A stretch of 64,000 nucleotides of DNA from Betaproteobacteria bacterium (GTDB taxonomy: Bacteria > Pseudomonadota > Gammaproteobacteria > Burkholderiales > Usitatibacteraceae). A program made the translations under genes and the position numbers. Position 1 is the first letter of the stretch, and each line of letters opens with the position of its first letter. Below the pieces are notes generated by a model. The model was not told the origin of the DNA. It did no database searches and saw only the letters and a list, made by a program, of their open reading frames with translations. The stretch covers positions 248,001-312,000 of the forward strand of contig JADKJU010000002.1 of assembly GCA_016720855.1 (NCBI GenBank). The letters are read 5' to 3'. Positions 43,437-51,877 of the stretch are shown piece after piece.

Positions 43437-45092
43437 GTGACCGAAGCCGACCCCAAAGCCCGACTTGCCGCCCTCGTGACCGGTGCCGTCCGCGCCGCAT
43501 TTCCCGATGCGGGCGACCTGGCGGTGGACCTGGACCGCCCGAAGAACGCGGACCACGGCGACTTTGCCACGAACGTGGCTCTTCAGCTCGCCAAGCGCGT
43601 GGGTATGAAGCCGCGCGATGCGGCACAGGCCATCGTCACCGCCCTGGGCCAGGCGCCGGAGATCGCGAAGACCGACATCGCCGGCCCCGGCTTCATCAAT
43701 TTCACGCTCTCCAGGGCCTCGCGCTTCGGCGTGGTCTGCGCGATCCAGGCCGCCGCCAGCGACTTCGGGCGCGGCCGCTCCGGCGAGGGCAGGACCATCA
43801 TGGTCGAGTTCGTCTCGGCCAACCCGACCGGTCCGCTGCACGTGGGACACGGCAGGCAGGCGGCGCTGGGTGACGCGATCTCCACGCTCCTCGAATCGCA
43901 GCGCTGGAAGGTGCTGCGCGAGTTCTACTACAACGACGCCGGCAACCAGATCGCGAACCTGGCGCTCTCCGTGCAGTTCCGCATCCGCGAGGCGAAGGGC
44001 CTCGTCGCGGCAGCCGACATGCACGACGACTGGTACCGCGGCGACTACATCAAGGACATCGCGCGCGACTACGTGGCGCAGGAACCGGCGGACGCCACGG
44101 GCGACGACCTGGAGGCCATCCGCAAGTTCGCGATCGCGTACCTGCGCGGCGAGCAGGACGCCGACCTGCGCGCCTTCGGCGTGAAGTTCGACTCCTACTT
44201 CCTCGAAAGCTCGCTTTACACCGACGGCAAGGTGGACGAGACGGTGAAGATGCTCATCGCCGCGGGCCGGACCTACGAGGCGGACGGCGCGCTGTGGCTC
44301 AGGACCACCGACTTCGGCGACGACAAGGACCGCGTGATGCGCAAGTCCGACGGGACCTACACGTACTTCGTGCCGGACGTCGCCTACCACCTCACCAAGT
44401 ATCGCCGCGGCTACACCTCGGCCGTGAATGTGCAGGGCGCCGATCACCACTCGACCGTGACGCGCGTGCGCGCGGGACTGCAGGCGCTCGCCACCGGAGT
44501 CCCCGAGGGCTACCCCGACTACGTGCTGCACCAGATGGTGACGGTGATGAAGGGCGGCCAGGAGGTGAAGATCTCCAAGCGCGCCGGCTCCTACGTCACG
44601 GTGCGCGATCTCGTCGAGGAGGCCGGACGTGACGCCGTGCGCTGGTTCTTCACCATGCGCAAGGTCGATTCGCACCTCGTCTTCGACATCGACCTCGCCA
44701 GGAGCCAGAGCGACGAGAACCCCGTGTACTACGTGCAGTATGCGCACGCGCGCATCTGCTCGGTGCTGCGCGAATGGGGCGGAGATGAGGCATCGCTTGC
44801 CCGCGCCGACCTCTCAGCGCTCGGCACGGCGCACGAGGCGGCCCTCGCGCAGTCGCTTGCGCAGTTTCCGGAAGTGCTCGAACGCGCAGCGCGCGAATTC
44901 TCCCCGCACCTCGTCAGCTTCTTCCTGCACGACGATTTGGCGGCCCGGTTGCATACCTACTACAATGCCGAGCGTTTCCTCGTCGAGGACGAGAAGGTGA
45001 AACTCGCGCGGCTGGCCCTTGTCGCCGCGACGCGACAGGTTCTCGCCAACGGCCTGGCCGTACTCGGCGTCAGCGCGCCGGAGAGGATGTAG
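43437..45092 (+). CDS. argS: Arginyl-tRNA synthetase
   Basis: ArgS charges tRNA-Arg. The 551-aa class I enzyme has an N-terminal additional domain, the HIGH-type motif NPTGPLHVGHGRQAALGD, GADHHSTVTRVRAGL, the KMSKS-like MKGGQEVKISKRAGSYVT, and a C-terminal helical anticodon domain ending VLGVSAPERM. GTG 43437 is 29 bp after a perfect -10 box. The SPOR gene starts at the next base after its stop. Confidence 0.97.
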   Translation: MTEADPKARLAALVTGAVRAAFPDAGDLAVDLDRPKNADHGDFATNVALQLAKRVGMKPRDAAQAIVTALGQAPEIAKTDIAGPGFINFTLSRASRFGVVCAIQAAASDFGRGRSGEGRTIMVEFVSANPTGPLHVGHGRQAALGDAISTLLESQRWKVLREFYYNDAGNQIANLALSVQFRIREAKGLVAAADMHDDWYRGDYIKDIARDYVAQEPADATGDDLEAIRKFAIAYLRGEQDADLRAFGVKFDSYFLESSLYTDGKVDETVKMLIAAGRTYEADGALWLRTTDFGDDKDRVMRKSDGTYTYFVPDVAYHLTKYRRGYTSAVNVQGADHHSTVTRVRAGLQALATGVPEGYPDYVLHQMVTVMKGGQEVKISKRAGSYVTVRDLVEEAGRDAVRWFFTMRKVDSHLVFDIDLARSQSDENPVYYVQYAHARICSVLREWGGDEASLARADLSALGTAHEAALAQSLAQFPEVLERAAREFSPHLVSFFLHDDLAARLHTYYNAERFLVEDEKVKLARLALVAATRQVLANGLAVLGVSAPERM

Positions 45093-45746
45093 ATGCCGAA
45101 GGATTTCAAGAACAACCCCCCGCCGCGAGATGCCGGCCGCACGGCCCATCCGATGCTGCTCGGCATGATCATCGGGCTGCTCATGGGGATCGTCATCGCG
45201 CTCGGGGTAGCGCTGTGGCTCAATCGCCTGTCGAGCCCGTTCATGGAAAAGGCGAAGCCCATCGAGCCGCTTGCGAAGATCGGCCCCACGCAGCCGCCCA
45301 AGCCCGAGGAGAAAGGCTCGCCCGCGGAAAAAGCCGCCGAAAAGCCCAGGACCGACCGGCCGCGCTTCGAGTTCTACACCATGCTCCCGGGCGAGAAGGA
45401 AGTGACGGACAAGGAGGCCAAGGCCGCCGCCAAGCCCAGGGAGCCCGCCAAGGCGGGCCCGGGTTCCTCGCCCGCCCAGCCCAAGCCGCACAGCGGGGAG
45501 GCCTACTGGCTCCAGGCCGGCGCTTTCGGCGAGGAAAAGGACGCCGACAACCTGAAAGCCAAGATCGCGTTTTCCGGCCTGGAAGCGGCGGTAAAGCCGG
45601 CGGAGATTCCCGGCAAGGGCACGCTCTACCGTGTCCGGCTGGGCCCCTACCAGAGCCTCGAGGACGCGAACCGAATCAAGGCGGCGCTGTCACAGAACGG
45701 CGTCGACGTCACGATCATCCGCACCGACGAAACTAAGAACCGCTAA
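45093..45746 (+). CDS. SPOR-domain cell-division protein (FtsN-like)
   Basis: This 217-aa bitopic protein has a cytoplasmic N-terminus, one membrane span (about residues 21-43), a Pro/Lys-rich periplasmic linker including FYTMLPGEKEV, and a C-terminal SPOR domain (about 138-212: YWLQAGAFGEEKDADNLKAKI ... YRVRLGPYQSLEDAN). SPOR domains bind denuded septal peptidoglycan, so this is a likely divisome component. It starts immediately after argS and is followed by dsbA, the standard betaproteobacterial order. Confidence 0.93.
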   Translation: MPKDFKNNPPPRDAGRTAHPMLLGMIIGLLMGIVIALGVALWLNRLSSPFMEKAKPIEPLAKIGPTQPPKPEEKGSPAEKAAEKPRTDRPRFEFYTMLPGEKEVTDKEAKAAAKPREPAKAGPGSSPAQPKPHSGEAYWLQAGAFGEEKDADNLKAKIAFSGLEAAVKPAEIPGKGTLYRVRLGPYQSLEDANRIKAALSQNGVDVTIIRTDETKNR

Positions 45747-45759
45747 CGGAGTTACGAAC

Positions 45760-46446
45760 ATGGACCTGCGCCGCATCCTCACGCTCGCCGTCGCCGCCCT
45801 GGGCCTCCTGGCCGGCGCCGCTCACGCCCAGTTGCGCCTGGGGCAGGAGTACACCCTGCTCAGCTCCCCGCAGGCAACCGACGGCGGCGGCAAGGTCGAG
45901 GTGATCGAGTTCTTCTCTTACGCCTGCGGCCACTGCTACAAGCTCGAGCCCTTCCTGGCGAGCTGGGTCAAGAAGCTGCCCGCCGACGTGGTCTTCAAGC
46001 GTGTCCCCGGCGTCGGCGCCGGCGCCTGGTCCCAACTGGCGTTGCTCTACTACACCTTCGAGGCCATGGGCAAGCTCGACGCACTGCACAGCAAGGCGTT
46101 CGACGCGATGCACAGGGACAACACGAACCTCGCCAATCCCAAGGTTCGAGACCAGTGGCTCGCCAAGGAAGGCATCGACCCGGTCCAGTACGCCGCCGTC
46201 GAAAAGTCCTTCTCCGTGCAGTCGAAGCTTGCGCGCGCCACGCAGCTCATGGGCGCCTACAAGGTGGACGGCGTGCCGATGGTCATCGTGAACGGCAAGT
46301 ACGTCACCTCGACCGGCCACGCCGGCGGCCCGGAAAAAGTGATCCCCGTGGTCGAGCAGCTCGTCGCCATGGCGCGCAAGGAAATGGGCACCACGGCCGC
46401 CGCCGCGCCGGCCGCGGCAGCCAAGCCGGTAGCGGTCAAGAATTAG
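45760..46446 (+). CDS. dsbA: Thiol:disulfide interchange protein DsbA
   Basis: DsbA is the periplasmic oxidase that introduces disulfide bonds. The 228-aa precursor has a signal peptide (cleavage after AHA, residue 23), active site CGHC (Cys56, Cys59) in FFSYACGHCYKLEPF, the helical insert, and the cis-Pro loop VDGVPMVIVNGKYV. The C-terminus is an Ala-rich tail. ATG 45760 has GGAG 5 to 9 bp upstream. A palindromic repeat follows its stop. Confidence 0.96.
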   Translation: MDLRRILTLAVAALGLLAGAAHAQLRLGQEYTLLSSPQATDGGGKVEVIEFFSYACGHCYKLEPFLASWVKKLPADVVFKRVPGVGAGAWSQLALLYYTFEAMGKLDALHSKAFDAMHRDNTNLANPKVRDQWLAKEGIDPVQYAAVEKSFSVQSKLARATQLMGAYKVDGVPMVIVNGKYVTSTGHAGGPEKVIPVVEQLVAMARKEMGTTAAAAPAAAAKPVAVKN

Positions 46447-46454
46447 GGGTGTAC

Positions 46455-46533
46455 AGGGGGTCAGGTTACTTTGCGCGCTTCCGGTGCAAAGTAACCTGAC
46501 CCCCTTTACATTCAAGGCAACCTGACCCCTTTT
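46455..46533. repeat. Palindromic repeat, GGGGTCAGGTT type, plus extra half (copy D)
   Basis: Perfect 20-bp arms (46455-46474 and 46486-46505) run from AGGGGGTCAGGTTACTTTGC around an 11-nt centre. A third, right-hand half (AACCTGACCCCTTTT, 46519-46533) lies 13 bp further, as if a second copy had been truncated. It sits between the dsbA stop and the SDR start. Confidence 0.88.
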
Positions 46534-46539
46534 CATTCC

Positions 46540-47295
46540 ATGGTCGTATTCCTCACAGGCGCGAGCAGCGGCATCGGCGAAGCGCTCGCCCGCCAGTACG
46601 CCGCGCGGGGCGCAACGCTGGGCCTGGTCGCCCGGCGCGCCGATCTCCTCGACCGCCTTTGCCAGTCGCTGCCCTCCGGGGCGCAGACTTACGTCGCGGA
46701 CGTGCGCGACATCGGCGCCCTGCAGGCCGCAGCGGCGGATTTCGTCGCAAAGCACGGCGTACCCGATCTCGTCATCGCCAACGCCGGCATCTCGCACGGA
46801 ACGATCACGGAGAACGCGGCGGACATCGACGTCTTCCGCCAGATCCTCGACATCAACGTGATCGGCATGGTGAACACCTTCCACCCCTTCGTGGACGCGA
46901 TGCGCAAGGCGGGGCGGGGAAAGCTGGTGGGTGTGGCGAGCGTGGCGGGCTATCGCGGACTGCCCGGCGCCGGGGCGTACAGCGCCTCGAAGGCGGCCGC
47001 GATTCGCTACTGCGAGAGCCTGCGGGTGGAACTGCGCGGCAGCGGCGTGAAGGTGGTGACGATATGCCCCGGCTACATCGCCACGCCCATGACCGCGAAG
47101 AACCCCTACCCGATGCCGTTCATCATCACGGCCGATGACTTCGCCCGGCGCTTCGCCCGGGCGGTGGAGGCGGGCAAGGATTACGCGGTCATCCCCTGGC
47201 AGATGGCGATCGTCGCCAGGCTCCTCACCGTGCTACCCAACTTTCTGTTCGACGCCACCTTGGCCAGGACCGGGCGCAAACCCCGGAAGCCGTAA
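46540..47295 (+). CDS. Short-chain dehydrogenase/reductase
   Basis: This 251-aa classical SDR has the NAD(P) loop TGASSGIG (residues 6-13), IANAGISHG, a catalytic Ser in GVASVAGYRG, and YSASKAAAIRYCESL with the Tyr/Lys pair. The C-terminus has a hydrophobic stretch (PWQMAIVARLLTVLPNFLFD) suggesting membrane contact, as in lipid-acting SDRs. The substrate is unknown. The ATG is 7 bp after the palindromic repeat, leaving no room for a normal ribosome-binding site outside it. Confidence 0.9.
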   Translation: MVVFLTGASSGIGEALARQYAARGATLGLVARRADLLDRLCQSLPSGAQTYVADVRDIGALQAAAADFVAKHGVPDLVIANAGISHGTITENAADIDVFRQILDINVIGMVNTFHPFVDAMRKAGRGKLVGVASVAGYRGLPGAGAYSASKAAAIRYCESLRVELRGSGVKVVTICPGYIATPMTAKNPYPMPFIITADDFARRFARAVEAGKDYAVIPWQMAIVARLLTVLPNFLFDATLARTGRKPRKP

Positions 47296-47297
47296 CT

Positions 47298-47327
47298 CCG
47301 GGGTCGGTTTTGCCGATCCGGCCCCGG
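47298..47327. terminator. Candidate bidirectional terminator between SDR and lyase genes
   Basis: CCGGGG (47298-47303) pairs with CCCCGG (47322-47327), with an inner TCGG/CCGA stem and a TTTTG loop, in the 59-bp convergent gap. There is no long T-tract on either strand. Confidence 0.4.
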
Positions 47328-47354
47328 TGTAGCGGTGCCAGCCGAATTCAAGGC

Positions 47355-48959
47355 TCACGGGTCGGCCAGCAACCGGGCAAATGCCTTGTCGAGTTTCGCA
47401 TCGGCGTCCTTCAGGCCCTGCCGGGTGCTCTGCATCCACGACTTGTCGGCCTTCAACGTCGCCTGCGCTTCGCCCAGCATTCGCTCGACCTCCGCCGGCT
47501 GCGGTCCGCCGACTCCCACGCGGCTCTTCACCATGTATTCGGACGACAGGACCTGCCGCAGTTCGGCCTCCTTGATCGGCAGCCGCGTGTCGGGCAGCTT
47601 GTACTTCGTGATGGCCAGCGCATAGAGCTCCACGGCCTTCGCGTAGGGGAAGTCCCTCGGGCGCAGACCGTTGTTCCGGGCGAAGGTGACCATGGACGAG
47701 GCAAAGCTGTGGCCGACGCGGAAGGGAATCTGGTGGTCCTTCTGCAGCGTCTCGGCAAGCTCCATCGAGGTGGTCCAGTCGTCCTCGAGCTCTTCCAGCG
47801 AGCGCCTGGGATTGACCGTCAGGGCATCCAGGACCGCGTTGGTGGCGGTGATCATCTTCACGGCTTGCGCAAAGAAGCCGATCTCGGCCGCGGGTTCCTT
47901 GTAGTCGGTCATGCCGGTCGTGACGTTATGGCCCCGGATCGTGACCGTCTGCGCCAGGCCCACCACGTTGGAAGCCGCCTCACGCGCACGCATGATGAGG
48001 CCGGGGTTGCGCTTCTGCGGCATCGCGCTGCTGGTGTAGGTGGACCCTTCCTGCAGCAGCATCCAGGGCCGGGTCTGGTGATACTGCGTATGGATGTCCT
48101 GCAGGATGACGCCCAGCCGAATGGCCGTGGAAGACGCGATGCCCGTGGCCTCCAGCGCGACGTCGGAGGGACTGACCTGGCTCGAGTCCAGGGAGTTCTC
48201 GATGATGCCGTCGAAGCCCAGGAGTTCGGCCATGCGCCTGCGGTTGAGCGGCCAGCTGGAGTTGGCAAGAACCGCGGTTCCCATCGCGCTGCGATTGAGC
48301 CTCCTGTACAGGTCGTGGATGCGCTGCGCGTCGCGATCGAAGGAGGCTTCGTACGCCAGCAGATAGTGGGCATAGCTGATGGGCTGGGCCTGGACCCCGT
48401 TGGTGTAGGCGGGCACGATCGTGTTCACGTTCTTCGCGGCTGCCACGAGTACGCGCTCGCGCATGGCATTCAGGGCGTCGGAGAAATCGAGCACCTGGTT
48501 GCGTAGCCTCGCCATCCGGTAGGTCGCGTACATGTCCTGGCGGCTGCGTCCGGCGTGGATCAGGGATGCGTCCGGGCCGATCGAGTCCGTGATGATCGCC
48601 TCGATCTGCAGTACGTCGCTGGGACGCTTGCCGCCGGGCGCGGCAGCCTGCGCGATCGTGTGGTTCACGCCCCCGGCGATTTTGCGGCCCATGTCGCGCG
48701 GCAGGATCCCTTCCTCGACCAGCATGACCGAGGAGGCCTTGTTGATCTTGTTCAACCAGTAGAACTGGTCCTCGGCCTGGTCGATCTTGCTGGTCGTGTT
48801 GGCCGAGGCGTTCGGCGCAGGGACGAACGCGCCGATCTTCGCCGCCTGCTCGGTGCACTCGGCGGTTGTGCGGCAGGGCAGCTGCCCAGTATCCGCGGCC
48901 GATGCCAGGCCGGGCGCGGTCGAAAGCGACATGACGAGTATTGCAAGCTTGTGGTTCAC
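47355..48959 (-). CDS. Secreted argininosuccinate-lyase-like enzyme
   Basis: This 534-aa member of the aspartase/fumarase superfamily is closest to argininosuccinate lyase: HAGRSRQDMYATYR, WPLNRRRMAELLGFDGIIENSLDS and the superfamily signature loop SSAMPQKRNP (about 310-319). Unlike normal ArgH it has a signal peptide (about residues 1-21, GLASA|ADTG), so it should act in the periplasm. The conserved catalytic His of the T-H-x-Q motif is replaced (AYTNGVQAQP, Asn187). GTG 48959 is preceded by GGAGAA. It closes an operon with an ABC importer, so it may cleave an N-substituted dicarboxylate or related compound for uptake; that is inference. Confidence 0.85.
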   Translation of the reverse strand: MNHKLAILVMSLSTAPGLASAADTGQLPCRTTAECTEQAAKIGAFVPAPNASANTTSKIDQAEDQFYWLNKINKASSVMLVEEGILPRDMGRKIAGGVNHTIAQAAAPGGKRPSDVLQIEAIITDSIGPDASLIHAGRSRQDMYATYRMARLRNQVLDFSDALNAMRERVLVAAAKNVNTIVPAYTNGVQAQPISYAHYLLAYEASFDRDAQRIHDLYRRLNRSAMGTAVLANSSWPLNRRRMAELLGFDGIIENSLDSSQVSPSDVALEATGIASSTAIRLGVILQDIHTQYHQTRPWMLLQEGSTYTSSAMPQKRNPGLIMRAREAASNVVGLAQTVTIRGHNVTTGMTDYKEPAAEIGFFAQAVKMITATNAVLDALTVNPRRSLEELEDDWTTSMELAETLQKDHQIPFRVGHSFASSMVTFARNNGLRPRDFPYAKAVELYALAITKYKLPDTRLPIKEAELRQVLSSEYMVKSRVGVGGPQPAEVERMLGEAQATLKADKSWMQSTRQGLKDADAKLDKAFARLLADP

Positions 48960-49067
48960 GCTATTTTCTCCGGTTGTCGAACATCCCTGCCCGAAGCTCG
49001 CTTGCCTCATGGGGCAGGCACGGGTTTCAGGCCGCTTTTCGTGATGGCGGGAATCGGCGCCTGCCGG

Positions 49068-49874
49068 CTAGAGCTGCGGCTCCGTCTCGCCCTGCGTCGG
49101 GCGCCAGACGAGCAGCCGCTTCTCCGCGAACGAAACCGCGAAGTCGAGCACGAGCGCAAAGATCGTGAGCACGAGGATCCCCGCGTACACCGTGTTGATG
49201 TCGAAGGACCCCTCGGCCATGTGGATGAGATAGCCCACGCCCTTGGCGCTGCCGAGGTATTCGCCCACCACCGCGCCGACGAAAGCCATGCCGACCGACG
49301 TGTGCAGGCTGGAAAATACCCACGAGGTCGCAGAGGGCAGGTACACGTAGCGCAGGAGCTGCCGCCGCGAGGCGCCCAGCATCGTCGCGTTGCTGAGGAC
49401 CACGGGGCTCACTTCCTTCACGCCCTGGAACACGTTGAAGAAGACGATGAAGAAGACGAGGGTCACGCCCAGCGCCACCTTCGACCAGATGCCCAGCCCG
49501 AACCACACCATGAAGATGGGCGCCAGCACCACGCGCGGCATGGCGTTCATGGCCTTGATGTAGGGGTCCAGGAGCGCCGAGGCGAAGGGCGTGAGGCCCA
49601 GCCACAGCCCGATCACCAGCCCCGCGACCGAGCCGATCACGAAGGCGAGCGCCGTCTCCTGCAGCGTCACCCACAGGTGCGGGTAGATCTCGCCGCCCGT
49701 GAACCACACCCCGATCACCTGGAAGATCTTCACCGGCTCGCCGAAGAAGAAGGCGGCGCGGTTGGGGTTGTCCCACACGAAGGGCGGGATGAGGTCCGGG
49801 TGCGTGGCCACGTGCCAGAATCCGAAGAGGAGGACGAGGAGGATGGTCTGCCAGATCCAGAGCTTCTTCCTCAT
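49068..49874 (-). CDS. ABC transporter permease (nitrate/sulfonate/taurine type)
   Basis: This 268-aa inner-membrane permease has about six spans and the cytoplasmic EAA loop (NATMLGASRRQLLRYVYLPSA) that docks the ATPase, followed by GMAFVGAVVGEYLG. It belongs to the BPD_transp_1 group used by SsuC/TauC/NrtB systems. It overlaps the ATPase gene by 4 bp. The 108 bp between it and the lyase gene contains that gene's ribosome-binding site. Confidence 0.92.
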   Translation of the reverse strand: MRKKLWIWQTILLVLLFGFWHVATHPDLIPPFVWDNPNRAAFFFGEPVKIFQVIGVWFTGGEIYPHLWVTLQETALAFVIGSVAGLVIGLWLGLTPFASALLDPYIKAMNAMPRVVLAPIFMVWFGLGIWSKVALGVTLVFFIVFFNVFQGVKEVSPVVLSNATMLGASRRQLLRYVYLPSATSWVFSSLHTSVGMAFVGAVVGEYLGSAKGVGYLIHMAEGSFDINTVYAGILVLTIFALVLDFAVSFAEKRLLVWRPTQGETEPQL

Positions 49875-50683
49875 GCCGTCGTCCTGTTGCGCGTCTGCGC
49901 GTAGCCCTTGAGCACCTCGCCCTTCATGGCGTGCCAGATCCCTTCGTGCAGCTTGATGAAGCGCGGCGTGAGGCGGATCTCCGACACGTCGCGCGGGCGC
50001 GGCAGGTCGACCCTGTATTCACCGATGGGGTGCGTGGCAGGGCCCGCGGAGAGCACCACGACCCGGTCCGAGAGGCTGATGGCCTCCTCGAGATCGTGCG
50101 TGATGAAGATGACGCTCTTGCGGTTCGCGCTCCACAGCTCCAGCAACTCGTTCTCCATCAGCTGGCGCGTCTGCACGTCGAGCGCGGAAAAGGGCTCGTC
50201 CATGAGCAGGATCTGCGGGTCGAGGATCAGCATCTGTGCGAGGCAGACGCGCTTCCTCATGCCGCCGGAGAGCTGGTGCGGATAGCGGTCTCCGAAGCCG
50301 GCCAGGCCCACGCGCTCGAGCCAGGCCTCGCCCCTGGCGCGCGCCGATTCCGGCTCCTCGCCGCGGAACTGCAGCCCGGCCGTCACGTTGCCCAGGGCGC
50401 TTCTCCACGGCATGAGCGCCTCGGTCTGGAACATGTAGCCGGCGTGGCGGTTGATGCCGGAGAGCGGCTCGCCGTGGATCTTCACCGAGCCGGAGGAGGG
50501 CTTGAGCAACCCCGCCGCGACGTTGAGCAGCGTGGACTTCCCGCAGCCCGTGGGGCCCACGACGGAGACGAACTCGCCGGGCGCAATGGAAAGGTCGACG
50601 TCCCTGACCGCCGTGTAACTTCCTTCCCCGCCCCGCGCGGCGAAAGTGCAGGTGACCTTTTCCAGCGATACGGATGCGGTCAT
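49871..50683 (-). CDS. ABC transporter ATP-binding protein (SsuB/TauB type)
   Basis: This 270-aa ATPase has Walker A GPTGCGKST (residues 43-51), the Q-loop region MFQTEALMPWRSALGNV, signature LSGGMRKRVCLAQ, Walker B ILLMDEPFSALD and switch His in FITHDLEEAI. It powers import by the neighbouring permease and binding protein. A stable hairpin (50708-50746) lies in the 94-bp gap after the binding-protein gene. Confidence 0.93.
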   Translation of the reverse strand: MTASVSLEKVTCTFAARGGEGSYTAVRDVDLSIAPGEFVSVVGPTGCGKSTLLNVAAGLLKPSSGSVKIHGEPLSGINRHAGYMFQTEALMPWRSALGNVTAGLQFRGEEPESARARGEAWLERVGLAGFGDRYPHQLSGGMRKRVCLAQMLILDPQILLMDEPFSALDVQTRQLMENELLELWSANRKSVIFITHDLEEAISLSDRVVVLSAGPATHPIGEYRVDLPRPRDVSEIRLTPRFIKLHEGIWHAMKGEVLKGYAQTRNRTTA

Positions 50684-50707
50684 CGCGCCGTGGATCCCTA
50701 GCCGGCT

Positions 50708-50746
50708 CGTGTTGAGCGGCGGACCGAGCCCGTCCGCTCGAACACG
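50708..50746 (-). other. Intra-operon stem-loop after the binding-protein gene
   Basis: CGTGTTGAGCGG (50708-50719) pairs with CCGCTC-G-AACACG (50734-50746), a 12-bp stem with one bulge and a 14-nt loop. It lies between the binding-protein and ATPase genes, where such hairpins often protect the abundant upstream mRNA. Confidence 0.6.
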
Positions 50747-50777
50747 GCTCCCGGTGCCCCTGGCTGCCCGCCGTCTC

Positions 50778-51806
50778 TCATCTGTATTTGGCGGCGGCCT
50801 TGCGGGCGAATGAATTGTCGAAGGTCTGGTCGAGCTTGATCGAATCGCCCGCCGCGATCACCGAGGGCTCGAACTGCTTGAGCACCTTGTACACGTTCTG
50901 CGCGGCCTTCATCGACATCTGCCCGTCCTCGGAATACCCGACCATGTTCTTGAGCAACCCCGCCTTGTACAGCGAGGGATTGCCGGCCTTGTAGGCATCC
51001 GGCATCAGGTCGACGATTTCCTGCGGCGTGGCCTTCGCGATCCAGCGATCGGCGCGCACCATCGCGTTCACCACCGCCTGCACCGTGTTCGGGTTCTTCC
51101 TGATGAACTCGTCGGTGATGTAGATCACGCTCGCGTGGTAGTCGCCGCCGTAGATCTCGTTCATGCCCTTCTCGGTGCGGCTGTCGGCCACCGCGACGTA
51201 CTTGCCGGTCGCCTCGAGCTGGGTGATGACCGGGTCGAGGTTGGAGATCGCGTCGATCTCGCCCTTTTCCATCGCGGCGACGGCGCCCGAGCCCGTGCCC
51301 ACCCCGACCACGGCGATGTCGGTGGGCTTGAAGCCGCCCTTGGCGAGAATGTTGTTCACGAACATGTTGGTCGAGGAGCCCGGGGCGGAGACGCCCACCT
51401 TCAGCCCCTTGAGGTCGGCCGGCCCCTTGTACTTCGCCGCCTTGTCCCTGGGCAGCAGCAGCACGATGGAGCTGTATTTGGCCTGCAGCACGACTGCCTT
51501 GATGGGCTGCTTCTTCGCCGCCATGTTGATGGTGTGCTCGTAGGCGCCCGAGACCATGTCCGCCGAGCCGCCCACCAGCGCCTGCAACGCCTTGGCGCCG
51601 CCGGCAAAGTCGGGAATCTCGACTTCGAGGCCCTCTTCCCTGAAGTAGCCCTTGCGCTCGGCCACCGACAGCGGCAGGTAGTAGAAGAGGCTCTTGCCGC
51701 CGACCGCGATCGTGATTTTCTTCTTCTCCGGCGCCTGCGCCCCGGCGGTGAGCGCGACCATCGTCCCCATGGCAAGGGCCGCGAGCATCTTCAGCATCCG
51801 CTTCAT
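50778..51806 (-). CDS. ABC transporter substrate-binding protein (NMT1/SsuA-like)
   Basis: This 342-aa periplasmic binding protein has a signal peptide (about residues 1-23, ALTAGAQA) and a two-lobed fold with KKITIAVGGKSLFYYLPLSVAERKG, FAGGAKALQALVGGSADMVSG, LKGLKVGVSAPGSSTNMFVN and GEIDAISNLDPVITQLE. It is related to nitrate, sulfonate and taurine binding proteins; the ligand is unknown. A strong ribosome-binding site (GGAGAAG) precedes the ATG, and a perfect 44-bp palindrome lies just upstream. Confidence 0.92.
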   Translation of the reverse strand: MKRMLKMLAALAMGTMVALTAGAQAPEKKKITIAVGGKSLFYYLPLSVAERKGYFREEGLEVEIPDFAGGAKALQALVGGSADMVSGAYEHTINMAAKKQPIKAVVLQAKYSSIVLLLPRDKAAKYKGPADLKGLKVGVSAPGSSTNMFVNNILAKGGFKPTDIAVVGVGTGSGAVAAMEKGEIDAISNLDPVITQLEATGKYVAVADSRTEKGMNEIYGGDYHASVIYITDEFIRKNPNTVQAVVNAMVRADRWIAKATPQEIVDLMPDAYKAGNPSLYKAGLLKNMVGYSEDGQMSMKAAQNVYKVLKQFEPSVIAAGDSIKLDQTFDNSFARKAAAKYR

Positions 51807-51830
51807 CCTGCTTCTCCTCTCGTTGTTCGA

Positions 51831-51874
51831 TGTAACAATGGGGTCAGGTTCGCGAACCTGACCCCATTGTTACA
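51831..51874. repeat. Perfect 44-bp palindrome, GGGGTCAGGTT type (copy E)
   Basis: Every base of 51831-51852 is matched by the complement in 51853-51874. Arms read TGTAACAATGGGGTCAGGTT then CG at the centre. It lies 3 bp after the stop of the outer-membrane-type gene and 24 bp before the binding-protein ATG, so in the operon it sits in the binding-protein leader. Confidence 0.93.
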
Positions 51875-51877
51875 TTG

